A stretch of DNA of 64,000 nt from Linum tenue (Eukaryota > Streptophyta > Magnoliopsida > Malpighiales > Linaceae): assembly GCA_946122785.1 (NCBI GenBank), contig CAMGYJ010000002.1, positions 63,079,703 through 63,143,702 on the forward strand, given 5' to 3'. A program made the position numbers and the translations under genes. The notes beneath the pieces were generated by a model that searched no databases, was not told the DNA's origin, and was given only the letters and a program-made list of their open reading frames with translations. Positions 34,851 through 45,440 of the stretch are shown piece by piece. Each line of letters begins with the position of its first letter. The stretch's first letter is position 1.

Positions 34851-36240
34851 AGACCATATGGGAAGTCTCTGCCATCTTTGTGGGATCTTGGATTTGGAAG
34901 CATGTACTTAAGTTTAGAACTATTGCAAGTGAATTTATCACATGGACATCAGATTCTTTAATGTGGGATGGTAGTTATATGCATCATTACTCAGTGACTA
35001 AGGTATGACGCAGTATTAGAGGGGCTCACCCTAGGGATGGCAATGGGGCTGGTTTGGGGCGGATTTGACTAAATCATCTTCATTCCCATCTTCAAATATT
35101 CAAATCCATACCCGCCCCATACCCATAAGGGGAATGTTTGCCAAACCCATCCCCATACCCGTGGGTTTCGGGTACCCATGGGTAATACCCGTACCCGTAC
35201 TTCAAACATTATTATCCTATATTTACAAGAAAAGTTTTAACTACAACTCTAAACGTACCTATTATATCACGAATTCAACAAAACACGATCATTTTCTTAA
35301 TACGGTTCAAAGAATATGATCCTAAAACATTCGTTAATACATAATATAGAGTATAATATTTTTCAAATTATTATGTTCTAACTCTGATACATCTACTAAG
35401 TAATAATTAACTAACATAATCTTGTTGACAAGGGGGAAAGTGAAAGGAGAATTGAGAGAAATGAATTAGGTTTTGATTAAGATGGTCACTCAATTGCATT
35501 TCTACTATTTATTTCCTCGAGTCATCCTCATCATCATTGATAGATTACAATTTGATCCACATATTTTTGTATATGTGAAGAAATTCTCTTGGTGGGGCGG
35601 GTATGGGTATGGGGCGGGGGATGCTAAAACCATACCCGCCCCATACCCATCATACTTTTTGCGGGTTTTACCCATACCCGCCCCATACCCGGTCAAAGCG
35701 GGGATTACCCGCGTTGACTGGGTCGGGGGCGGTCGGGTACCCGCGGCCATGGGTTTGATTGCCATCCCTAGCTCACCCCCAAGTTAGTTGGACAGATCTG
35801 GTTTGGGGTAAGTTTCTCATTCCCAAATATAGTGTCTTGACCTAGATGATAATGCAAAACAAGATTACTACTGCTGACAAGTTAATCAAATGAGGGTTCT
35901 TCATGGCTGGTGTGTGTTATGTGTGGGTGGATTGGACAGTAGAGATCATTTGTTTGGAGAGTGTCCCTTTTTCCATTTTATCTTGCAGGTTGTCTTCCCT
36001 GAGGCCCCTCCATTGACTCTAGATGGCTGGAACTCCATGTTGAATTGGGCTATGGGACTTTGGAAGGGGAACTCAGATTGTACAAGAGTTTGCAGGCTGC
36101 TGTGGAGACTGGTGATTGCCCATGTGTGGAAGGAGCGTTGGTGCAGATGGTATGGAGATGGTGGCACCTGCTCACCTCTTCGACTTGTGTCCCAGATTAT
36201 AGAAAGTTTTTTTTCCCGTTTATAGAAGTTGATATATTGA
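34851..36240 (+). pseudogene. LINE zf-RVT domain fragment, split by a hAT-like element
   Basis: The frame at 35890-36225 shows the Cys/His end of a zf-RVT domain (HGWCVLCVGGLDSRDHLFGE, then CPFFHFILQVVFPEAP). Before it, with stops, lies W..LVWGKFLIPKYSVLT and ITTADKLIK, the typical upstream part. Left of the inserted element, 34930-35031 continues the same domain (FITWTSD-like, YSVTKVW.SIRG). Removing 35032-35770 and one copy of the GCTCACCC duplication restores continuity of this domain. Several stops make it a dead remnant. No RT part was seen. Confidence 0.68.
35032..35770. mobile_element. hAT-like MITE, 739 bp, duplication GCTCACCC
   Basis: The ends TAGGGATGGCAAT are a perfect 13-bp inverted pair. 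The 8-bp GCTCACCC flanks both sides exactly (35024-35031, 35771-35778). Both subterminal zones are GC-rich degenerate repeats (CCCATACCCGCCCCATACCC and inverse GGGTATGGGGCGGG) around an AT-rich core. No coding capacity. It inserted into the zf-RVT pseudogene. Confidence 0.92.
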
Positions 36241-36501
36241 GAGATAGTAGTAAAAAGTATGTAAAAACGGGTCTGTTTTGAGAGGATCCCACGTTTGGGA
36301 ATCCTGGGGCTTAGTGATAATTTTTTTATTTTCATAAAAAAAATTGGTAAGCAAAATATTTCAATATTTTTATACCAATTTTTTGGTCATGAAAATTTAA
36401 ATTTGGTCATAAAACTATCTTTTTTAGATGCTCTATCCTCTCTCCTCCAGCTGGTATCGACGATAATCATGTTTCTGTATGTCAATCTAATGCATCAGGG
36501 A

Positions 36502-37162
36502 CAGGGGCGGACCCAGGGGGTTTTAGGGGTGTCCCCGGACACCCCTAAATTTTGGGAATACAATTATCCAATCCCCGGTGGTAATTTACGTATTGACAAA
36601 AAAAATATAATTGATAGTGAGGGACACCCCTAAAATTTGAGAACATGATTATCCCACTGTCATTTGTGTATAGGAATATAAGTGGTAGATTGGGTAATTC
36701 AAATCTAGAACACTATTCTTATTAATAAACTTAATTTTCGTTGAACTACAACTCATTTGTTGTTCGATTTTGAAAAATATAATAGTAAAATGTCATTTCC
36801 TGTCTCTAATTATTTTAAAAACCTAACAATTAAACTAATTTCAAGCTACCCTTAATACGACAAGTGTTGAAAGAGTCTTTCAGCTTTGGGTTACATCGAG
36901 AATAAGTTTACAAATCGAATATGCAATAAGTTCGTGAATGATTGTCTAGTAGGGTATATAAAGAAAATTTTTTTAACACTATAGACACCAAGCGTATTCT
37001 ACAATTGTTTCCGAATATGAAAACAAATCATGGACTTTTTTAACCTGTATGAGTAAGGTATTTTCAAATTTATGATTTTAATTTTATTAATTATTAATTA
37101 TTTTTATTTAATTTATTTTTAAAAGAGGACACCCCTATGAAAAATTTCTAGGTTCACCACTG
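36502..37162 (+). mobile_element. hAT element deletion derivative, 661 bp, duplication ATCAGGGA
   Basis: The ends are CAGGGGCGGACCCAG and the inverse of CAGTGGTGAACCTAG (11 of 15). The 8-bp ATCAGGGA flanks exactly (36494-36501, 37163-37170). Two copies of a GGACACCCCTA motif lie near each end. Around 36850-36965 the plus strand, with a frameshift, reads TTSVERVFQL and then NKFVNDCLVGYI. This is the hAT C-terminal dimerisation domain of the zf-MYM/TTF-type transposases, so the element is an internally deleted copy of a coding hAT rather than an unrelated MITE. Confidence 0.88.
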
Positions 37163-37261
37163 ATCAGGGATCTAGTCGAGGTCGTAAGGATCAAGAGATC
37201 AACAACCTCAAAGGAAAGAAAGCTAATCTTGAACAGAGTTAATGGCTAGGTGAGGTTTGTC

Positions 37262-37703
37262 TAGGGCTGGCTATTTGGACCGGGACCGGATGAAAAACCG
37301 GAAACCGGACCGTATAACCCGGACCGAGACCGGACCGAGACCGGATAGTAAACAATCCAATCCAATCTTTGGGCTTAGATTTGAGGTAAAAAACCGGATA
37401 AAGACCGGATAAGAGAGCTCAACACCCAAAACTTAAGGGTAATTTGCATAAACGGTCACAAACCTTTGTACTTAGTACAAAACTTAACCAACTCCTCACC
37501 CTTTTAGGTCTTAGGCCACTCAAATTCCCACAATCTCAATATAAAATCAAGACCGAATTGGGACCGGACCGGGTCAAGACCGGACCGGATCAAGACCGGA
37601 CTGTATCCAATCCAATCTTCGGTCCTTATATTTTCAAAAAAACCGGACTGGACCGGATCAATTTGGGCCAATTTAACCGGACCGGACCGTATAGCCACCC
37701 CTA
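37262..37703. mobile_element. hAT-like MITE, 442 bp, duplication GGTTTGTC
   Basis: The ends TAGGGCTGGCTAT and the inverse of TAGGGGTGGCTAT match at 12 of 13. An exact 8-bp GGTTTGTC flanks (37254-37261, 37704-37711). Subterminal arrays are degenerate ACCGGACCGG / GACCGGAT repeats. It lies 100 bp from the previous hAT element. Confidence 0.9.
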
Positions 37704-37711
37704 GGTTTGTC

Positions 37712-38738
37712 CATGAAAGAAGATATGAAATCCGGATCAGAAAACGGAAGCTGGGTATTATCTCGGCGAATCATGAAAAGTTAGCTCCACTTAATAATAA
37801 TAAAAGATCTCAAACGTTGAAAAGGAAGATGTGAAGTTTTTCCCTTCCTTCTTCGACAGAGCTAGACGAAGGAGGCTGGTCGGATACAATCCAATCCTCA
37901 ACTACTATCATCGACGGACTAGGGGACCATACCATCCACGAAGAGCTATCTCAGCCGGCATATGTTCAATGCGCTGCTCTAGATGGGGGACCTCCTGTTC
38001 ACCCAGATTTGACGAAGGAGGCGCCTGGGGTGAGTCATGTTCGCTTGCCGCCGGTAGCTCATCGGCCGTTCACGAGCAGCACAGGGCGGAAACGGGAAAT
38101 CCGACTAGGGTTCAGTGGACCGTTAGAACCCTTCATCCCCGGATTTTGTGGCCTGTAAATGGGGAATCTTTTTTTCCTCTAATAATCAACTACAAAAGCC
38201 CTCTCCTACCCAAACTCCAAAACCTTCCTACTGAGTCGGGACTCCTATACTTGGACAGAGAACTACCAAAGTGCTACACTGCAACAACTCAAAAGCACCA
38301 AAACTAGCAACTTTTTTCTCCAAAGATCAGCAACATCATTCTTCAACTTTCTTCTCAAAAGCTCAACAACAATATTCTTCAATAAAATATAGCAGCAGAC
38401 AAAACAATAGTAGTGATCCATGGCTTCTACAAGTAATCCACATCAAACCCTGCAAAGACCATATGATGCATGAGTTTTGGCAGCTACGTAACTGTCAGTA
38501 ACACTAAATTCTGTAAATGACTGAAGTTAGTATAAGAAAATGAAGGAAGTGTGATAGAAGAAACATTCAAGAATTACATATTCAGTGAGTTTCACTCAAT
38601 GAAGAGAAGTAACCTTCTAGACTCCTACGCCATCATCATTGCCCCTCTACTTGAATAAAAACAACAATCATCATAGAATTAAATTAATGCAGAAAGTTGA
38701 GATAATGAATGTACTAAATTAAAGATAGCAGCAATCAC
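37712..38738. other. no recognised gene
   Basis: A 158-residue ATG frame at 37831-38307 is Arg/Ser-rich and resembles no family I know; the sequence is GC-richer than its flanks, so it may be a gene fragment. The rest is AT-rich. Confidence 0.35.
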
Positions 38739-38741
38739 TAT

Positions 38742-40860
38742 TATCTTGCAGCCAAGTCCTAGTGCACATTAGAGCTTCAACTGTAGATTGATGCAATCTG
38801 CTCCTATGAGGATCTAATAATCAAACTTCAGAGCTGAAGACCGATTCTGATGCAATATAAGTGACATGAACAACAAGAATGTCTATTGCAATCTCTTGCA
38901 AGATGGGGGTATATAGGGCCATTGATCTTCTAGCACATAAGTATATGAAAATCAGGTGTACAAGACATGATATCCTCATTCAAATATGGCATCTAACTCA
39001 GTTGTAACACATGAAGTCTTAGACTTATTCCCTCGACTAACAAATAAGTCAAAACCTTGATATGAAATACTAGAACTTGCAGGCAGGTCATTCCCAATTG
39101 CAGCAGGATTGTTACCAATCTTGCTTGAATGGTATTCAACCACCAAATCTTCCCAAAATGCTTCTTATTTCATTAGCCCTCAATGATGAACTACCACTTA
39201 GACCTAAATTTTTAGCATAATACTCGACAATGTCAAGTTTATAGTGCAGGGTCTAACACAACAACAACCAAAATATGTTGGATCACTTCCCCATATTTGT
39301 TGAACTTTGCACACATTGATTCAAACATACGTTGAATGAACTTATCGGGATCAAACATCCATTCACATATTCTAATCCTCAAATCACAAATGCTAGGAAA
39401 ACACGAGTTCACAGTTGAATATTTGGAACCCCGAAAACATGTAAGAAATCAGAGTAAAGCAGTGGAGTTTTTCACGTACAATCGAAGCAAACAACCAATC
39501 ATCATTGGAAGGGAAAGAATCATATTGAGGGTTGTGTTGTTCTAGTATGTTAAATACTTCTTTGTAAGGAATAAAAATGGGCAACATTAGAAATGTGAAA
39601 TTCCATCTTGTAGGGTAGTCCAAAATCAGTCTCTTCTCACATGGAACACAAAATTGTTTAGGGGTCGTTTGCTTCATGGATTTAAAAATGAGGGTTTTGT
39701 AATTTAAAAACCCAAGGATTTATCAAGGATTTGAGGCATCATGGATTTGTAACAATCCTTTGTTTGTTGGGATGTTTTTATCATGGATTTAAAGGTGTGG
39801 GATTAACTACTTGAAGTCAAAAATTACATTACTGCCCTTTTCTATATGTTTGACATGTTTATGATATGTACACAAAACAAGGACAAAACTTCAAAATTAC
39901 CTTACTATCATTTTCTATATGTTTGACATGTTTATGATATGTGCACAAAATAAGGACAATACATACTAATAAGCATAATGTTGTCACATGGACAATAATA
40001 ATAAACGAGAAAATTCTGTTTTAACTTTTAACGTAACATAATCAATTACCAATTCTTTGTCCTCCTTTTCAAAAGTAACATATAACAACATATATTAGAA
40101 TCGGGAGAACAAAGAATTACACGTTCCATGAAAAGGTCAAAGAAAACTAGAACACAAGAAATGATATAAAAAATCTAACTCGTGTTTGCACATTAATTGA
40201 ACGTTTATATTATTCATTTATTGTTAATTATAATGTATAATAGTTAAATTTGAGGGCAACCTTGGAATATTAAAAGTGCATGAGAGTATATGGGTAAAAT
40301 CTCATCAAGGATTTATGCCATATTCCAAATCCCACACCAACATGTGGGATTTATAAGTCTGTGGGGTCCACGGATTTGGACCCTTAAAATCCGTGGGCCC
40401 CACGGATTTGGTCTCCAAAAAAGGTGCAAGCAAACAACGGATTGTACCTAAATCCTTGATAGTTGGTTTTTTGGTACCAAATCCATGTACCAAATCTTTG
40501 AAGCAAACTACCCCTTACTAGTCCCTTGAAAAAACTCAAATCTCTCGAGCGTGGCCAACCAATAGAACATGTTATCCCTTATTCTTTTAATACCATCATT
40601 CACAACATTTGATTCATGTTTGACTATCAGATTCAATATAGAGCATAACACCCCATATGAAAATAATACAATACACCCTTTTTCAACATATACGATAAAG
40701 CCGAGATAAAAAAAAAAACATATACGATAAAGCCAGTTTTTCCTTAATTTTGGGTATCATTCCATCCTTTGTGCTACAATGACTCGCATCCATATAGAAG
40801 CCGGCCCTATTTTGGAGAAACCAAACGATCAACATAGTTTTCACCGGGGGAACAAATTAT
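38742..40860 (-). pseudogene. ricesleeper-type hAT transposase, decayed, interrupted by a MITE
   Basis: Read on the minus strand. Right of the MITE (about 40515-40690) is NLIVKHESNVVNDGIKRIRD. Left of it come CEKRLILDYPTRWNFTFLML and FIPYKEVFNILEQ (39393-39640), then LDIVEYYAKNLGLSG near 39190-39240. The BED/ricesleeper-like dimerisation end (ASESVFSS, LDPHRSRLHQSTVEALMC) lies near 38745-38860. Order and motifs match the family, but many frameshifts and stops are present. Removing the MITE and one TTA joins SK and QFCVPCEKR in frame. The N-terminal BED finger was not recognised. Confidence 0.78.
39661..40514. mobile_element. PIF/Harbinger-type MITE, 854 bp, duplication TTA
   Basis: The ends are GGGGTCGTTTGCTTCATGGA and the inverse of GGGGTAGTTTGCTTCAAAGA. 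TTA flanks at 39658-39660 and 40515-40517. No coding region. It sits inside the hAT pseudogene, whose frame is continuous once the MITE is removed. A GTGGG.TCCACGGATTTGG module near 40355-40410 is shared with 29392-30071. Confidence 0.85.
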
Positions 40861-40949
40861 TAATCTCCTTCTCCAACATAAAATTAACATTAACTGGTTG
40901 TCCTAGGAACAAAAGAGAAGCCATAGCTGAAAGATTTGGAATTGTCAAC

Positions 40950-41287
40950 CATAGTTAGTAAAATACGGTACGGGAAAGTTACGTATAAAATACGTACGGC
41001 TATTTTACTTCGTCTCTATGCTAATGTTACGTTTAATAGTACGTTAATTATCACAAATATAGAAAAATAATTATTTTAAAAATAAATAAATATATTAATA
41101 ATAGTAAAGTTAATAATTGAATTCATTAAATACGGATATTAAACGTGTTATACGGGTTTTATACGTGTTTAATATGGAGCCAACAAATGAACGGACAAAA
41201 ATAAAACGGCGTGACAATAATACGAATACGAAAGTTTTAAACGGATAAAGTACGTACAGGTACATATACGAGTATTAAACGGAATAT
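40950..41287. mobile_element. probable hAT-like insertion, 338 bp, duplication TTGTCAAC
   Basis: An exact 8-bp TTGTCAAC flanks the segment (40942-40949, 41288-41295). The interior repeats a short TACG/ACGG motif (AATACGGTACGGG, TATACGGGTTTTATACGTG) in the manner of the other hAT-like elements here. The terminal inverted repeats are weak, so the call rests mainly on the duplication and the repeat-like interior. Confidence 0.6.
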
Positions 41288-41400
41288 TTGTCAACTACCT
41301 TCCCAATTTCATTGTACAGAGTTCCAGTGTTTCACCCATTGACGTATGGGCACGTCAGGCGGCAGACAGGCCCACCTCAGATTTCAGCCAATCTAAAAAC

Positions 41401-42182
41401 CAATGCTGTCAAAGCCGAGCCGGAGTATGACCCGGTAACGTGAACGGCTCGGTCATTAGTGGTCCAGCCGGCATTAGACCGTTTAAAAACCGTTTGAGAA
41501 CCGGTATCAAATTAGCAAATTTACAATGGAAAATCTAACACTACCATTCTGAAACTTCTAGAAGACAGATCTAATCGATTAATCCCCCAGCAGTCCATTT
41601 CGTAAGCAAACTAGCTGCCCCTATCAGCAAATCTCAAAATCTACGCTAATCACGTCAAGATCAGCCAAACGACAACTAGATCCACCACTAATCAAATACC
41701 CAGTAAACCAATCGCCACCGACAGTTCAATAATGCCCACACTGGAGAAATGCTAACATAGAAATCCCCAGAACCAACGGAAAGAGTGAAGAAGAAGAAGA
41801 GAGATGAATTACCCCGTTGTCGGATGGCGCGCTGCTTGCGGCGACGGGACGGAAGCGCTGGGGCAATGGTTGACGGCGACAGGGTGGCGCCGCTCTCCCT
41901 CTGTCGTCTGTTCTACTTCTAAGTCGAAGATGAAGAAATAAAATGAAAGTTAGGGTTTTGTTTGGCTGCCCCATTCCACGATTGGGCTTTTTTTTTTTAG
42001 GGTAAACCAAACGGCCGAACCGCGCGACCGGCTTGAGCGGCTCGAGCGGTTAACCGCTTCGGCCGCTCGCCGGCCGCTGTATAAAACCGTGGCGGTTAAA
42101 TAGCTGATCCGAGCCGGTTTTACGACCGGGTGGCGGCTTTGGCGGTCCGACCTGTCGGCTCGGTTCGGCTTTGACAGCACTG
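41401..42182. mobile_element. hAT-like element, 782 bp, duplication CTAAAAAC
   Basis: The ends CAATGCTGTCAAAGCCGAGC and the inverse of CAGTGCTGTCAAAGCCGAAC match at 18 of 20. An exact 8-bp CTAAAAAC flanks (41393-41400, 42183-42190). Subterminal zones carry degenerate GCGGTT/CCGGTT/GGCTCG repeats. It ends 281 bp before the start codon of the proline-rich gene, so it occupies that gene's promoter region. Confidence 0.9.
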
Positions 42183-42463
42183 CTAAAAACGCCTTCTCGC
42201 CTTCATTCTCCTTCCCCAAAAATTTAGAGAAACACATAAAAAAGCCAAAATAGGAAAAAGCAAATAGAAAAGCCAAATAAAAAAGCCTTTGCTTTCTTCC
42301 TTCCTTCCTTTCCATCCTCCACCTGAGCCTCTATTAAGATCCGATCGATCCTACAGCCATTTCCCCTTTCCCTTCTCCCTTTCTCTCTTCCGGTTTCTGC
42401 TTTCCGCTTCCCTCTCCTTCTCTCGCTTCATTCAATTCATATATTGGCGGCGGTTGGCGGTGG

Positions 42464-44216
42464 ATGGCAAGAACCAACAAGTATGCCTCTATTAACTTCA
42501 ATCATGTTTATGAGAAGAATCTGACCAACGGCGGTGCTGCCAACGGCAACGGCAACCACCCATCCTCCGCTCCATCGCTCTACTCCACGATCGCTTCTCC
42601 CAACAGCTTCAACAACCCCAACAATCTCTACAAGAACCATCTCCCTTCCGCCCGCTCCCATGGCCGGATGCTCGTTCTGACCCGACCCGCTACCAAACCC
42701 GTCTCCGCCCCGGCTTCCCCTTCCCCAATTGTCTCCCCTCCGAAACAGCAGCCGACCCCGACGCCGTCTGAGGTAGCTTCCGTTCAGGATTCGCTTCGGG
42801 CCGACCCGAATTCGGATAAGATTTCGCTTCGTCCTCTGGGGCGGACCGGAGGCGGTTCTTTGGTCTCTCCTCCTGCGATTCTCGGAACCCCACCTCCGAT
42901 TGTGGGTCAGGAGAAAGAAAGGGAGATCGCAGTGGGATCGCCCAAGCCGGACAAATTCGTGCCGCCGCATCTTAGACCGGGTTTCGTTGCGAAGCAAGAA
43001 AAGCCCGGACCCGAGGCGCTTCTTCCCGGGAGGGAAACGGGACACAGGCAGTTTCAGAATCAGCAACAGGGGCATGTCGGTTCTCCGGGAAGATATGGAA
43101 ATGATGGGCGACCGAATTCTGGCGGTGGTGGGTATGATAGGACGAGGAGAGCTGGAAGCGGCGATGCCGAGCCTGGTCTGTTGAATCGGCCCAGATCCGG
43201 TGGGAGTCGACCTAGTTCCCGTGGATGGTATTGTTTTCCCTCCTATTTGGCTGTTCCTTCTCTGCAGCTTGAATTTTGGGTTGCTCTTGTCTTATGCCTT
43301 CCTCTGCTGTTAGAAGTTCCAAATGTTTGGCCGTTATCTCATTGTTGCTCTGTTTCTGAGCCGAAAGAGGATCTTTTGAGCTTTTGCTTGATATGCAGCT
43401 GCTTTTCTCCTAACATAAAGCTCTCCATTTCCCCCTGTCAGTGCTTAGTTGTTCTGCTCTTTAGAAGACTAAACTTTGAATCTTTCCTCTCTGGTATGAA
43501 AGATATGATCTTCATATCGGAAATGCAAGGTCGGGCACAAAGAATTCTGGGATCGATACGTTCCTTTCATATGTCTATTAATTTGGAAGGCCTTGTTGCC
43601 ATGGATTCCTATTTGCGTGTAATAATAACTTTGGATAGGTTACTTCATGCATAGAATGTAAGTTGGTAGCGTTTAGTAACTTGCACAGTTGGTAATCCTT
43701 CTTCCCGAATTAGTTGGAGTTGAGGTCGATTTAATGATCTGATTGATACCCCGAAACAGAAAAACGTTTCCCACTTCAGCCATTTGCGTTATTGAGCTAG
43801 GAATCCTATGTCCAGTTTGGCCATCTACTTTCTTGTTTGGCTTGTGGGTTATGTTAATCAATCCTTGTATGCTTGTTGTCATTTCGGCTTTTTTCCCATA
43901 TCTGGTCATTTGATGCTTCGGTTTATGTAATACCGTCTGTAATAGGACAAGCAATAAATGGAGAGCACAATGCCAAAATCAACTTAAGATATGCTGGATC
44001 TAGTATCCTGTTCAAGCTACAAAATTGATTTTGCAATTATAGGTTGAGATTTATGCATTACCGAGAGCCATGCTAAGCAACTGAACAAACTTTGGTGTTG
44101 CAGATGCTGAGTGCCAAGCTGCATTATTTCTGAGGTACGAGCTTCTTTCTGGCCACTTCGGTGAAGGATTTGATACTGGTTCCCCTGATACTTTGGCCTA
44201 CTACATCAATTCATAA
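42464..44216 (+). CDS. conserved plant Pro/Gly-rich protein of unknown function
   Basis: Exon 1 starts at the ATG at 42464 (MARTNKYASINFNHVYEKNL) and is coding to about 43227, where a GGATG|GTATTG donor fits. The protein has features I associate with a conserved but uncharacterised plant family: HGRMLVLTRP, a Pro/Ser-rich linker, ISLRPLGRTG, KPDKFVPPHLRPGF, and SPGRYGNDGRPNSGGGGYD. An Arg/Gly/Ser tail (NRPRSGGSRPSSRG) follows. Low-complexity RG-rich sequence suggests RNA or protein binding, but that is inference. A likely last exon is 44104-44216 (AECQAALFLRYELLSGHFG ... YYINS stop). Its joint to exon 1 is unresolved, because direct splicing of GGATG to ATGCTG would create a stop; another donor or a middle exon is needed. 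A hAT-like element sits just upstream. Confidence 0.7.
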
Positions 44217-44988
44217 ACAGACGACTGCTGTTAGAACTCGAGGAAGATAGGAAATTTAACCTGGTGGACACCTTCTGGATTCCTTGACTCCCAGAGTGAT
44301 AGGAAGACCAAGTTCCAGGGGCTCCAAGGGGCTGAATCATCTTTCCTGCCTTCGTAATTTGATCTCTTACCCACCCTCTGTCGAAAACCAACTTTGAGTT
44401 CCTTTGTAGTGTTGGAAGTTCTTCTTCTGTGTTTCCTTTCTCTTTTGTTTGTTCTGTTCTGTTCTGTTCTGTTCGAAGTCGATTGCTTAACTTTGGAGTG
44501 GCGGTAAGCTATCTTCTGTTTATGCCGCCCACTCTGTTACTCTTCCAGTCATGGATTCAATCTACAAGTTCTTCGCATATGTTCGTTTTATTAGTTAGAA
44601 GATTCTGTGAAATGGAGGGTTGTGTAATGAACAGGAAGGAACAGCAGGAAAGTGTGGCTAGTTCACAAATTCCTTCCAACCCAGATTGTGAAATGTGGTT
44701 TCTTCTTCCATGGACAGCAAATGAATATTGTCATGGATAGATCCACGTTTACAATACAGCAGGCCTTAAGGACGAGACGTTGCAATCAATGAAATGGGAC
44801 TAACGTGAATAAGAAAGAACATTACAGGTGGTGGATAAGCTTAATGTCTTTGTCAGCGGTGTTCGTTTTAGGTAAAGTAGCGCTGTCATTACCGACAGCA
44901 GAACTAAAAAATTTAACTCAAGTCTTTGGCTTATTCTAGTCTCCCTTGGTCCCGGATACGGTGCATCCGTTAGTAGAGTGAAGTCTCA
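44217..44988. other. 3' flank of the Pro/Gly-rich gene
   Basis: Probably 3' UTR and downstream DNA; includes three GTTCT repeats (TGTTCTGTTCTGTTC near 44452-44474). No further gene recognised. Confidence 0.4.
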
Positions 44989-45440
44989 TCACGTTAGGTG
45001 ACAAAACACCTAATTTTGGGTTATTCACGTCATATTTGCGTTATTAATGCCATACTTGTGTCATTCACGTCATATTTGCGTTATTCACGTAAGAGTGTTG
45101 ATTATTCACGTAATCAATACTGTTAGGTCACGCCACCTGATGTTTATTGACGCATATTGTTAATTATTCACGCCGTTGTAAAATAAAATTTTAAACTTTA
45201 AAATATATTAAAATGGATGTCATTGTGTAGATTATGATCAATGCAACATGTTTATACAGATTAAATGATAATCTAAATTTAATTCCATAAAATATAGCCA
45301 ATACAAATTATTAAGGGGAAAAAGTATGAATTTCCATTTACGTGAAAAACTTACACTTTTACGTAAATCACCATATTATTACGTAATAAGGATAAAATGA
45401 CGTGAATGGTCACAAAATGGTGTTCTATCACCTAACATGA
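44989..45440. mobile_element. unclassified MITE-like element, 452 bp
   Basis: The ends TCACGTTAGGTGACAAAACA and the inverse of TCATGTTAGGTGATAGAACA form an inverted repeat of about 23 bp with few mismatches. The interior repeats TTATTCACGT and inverse ACGTAAATCACC. No certain target duplication, so the superfamily stays open. Confidence 0.6.
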
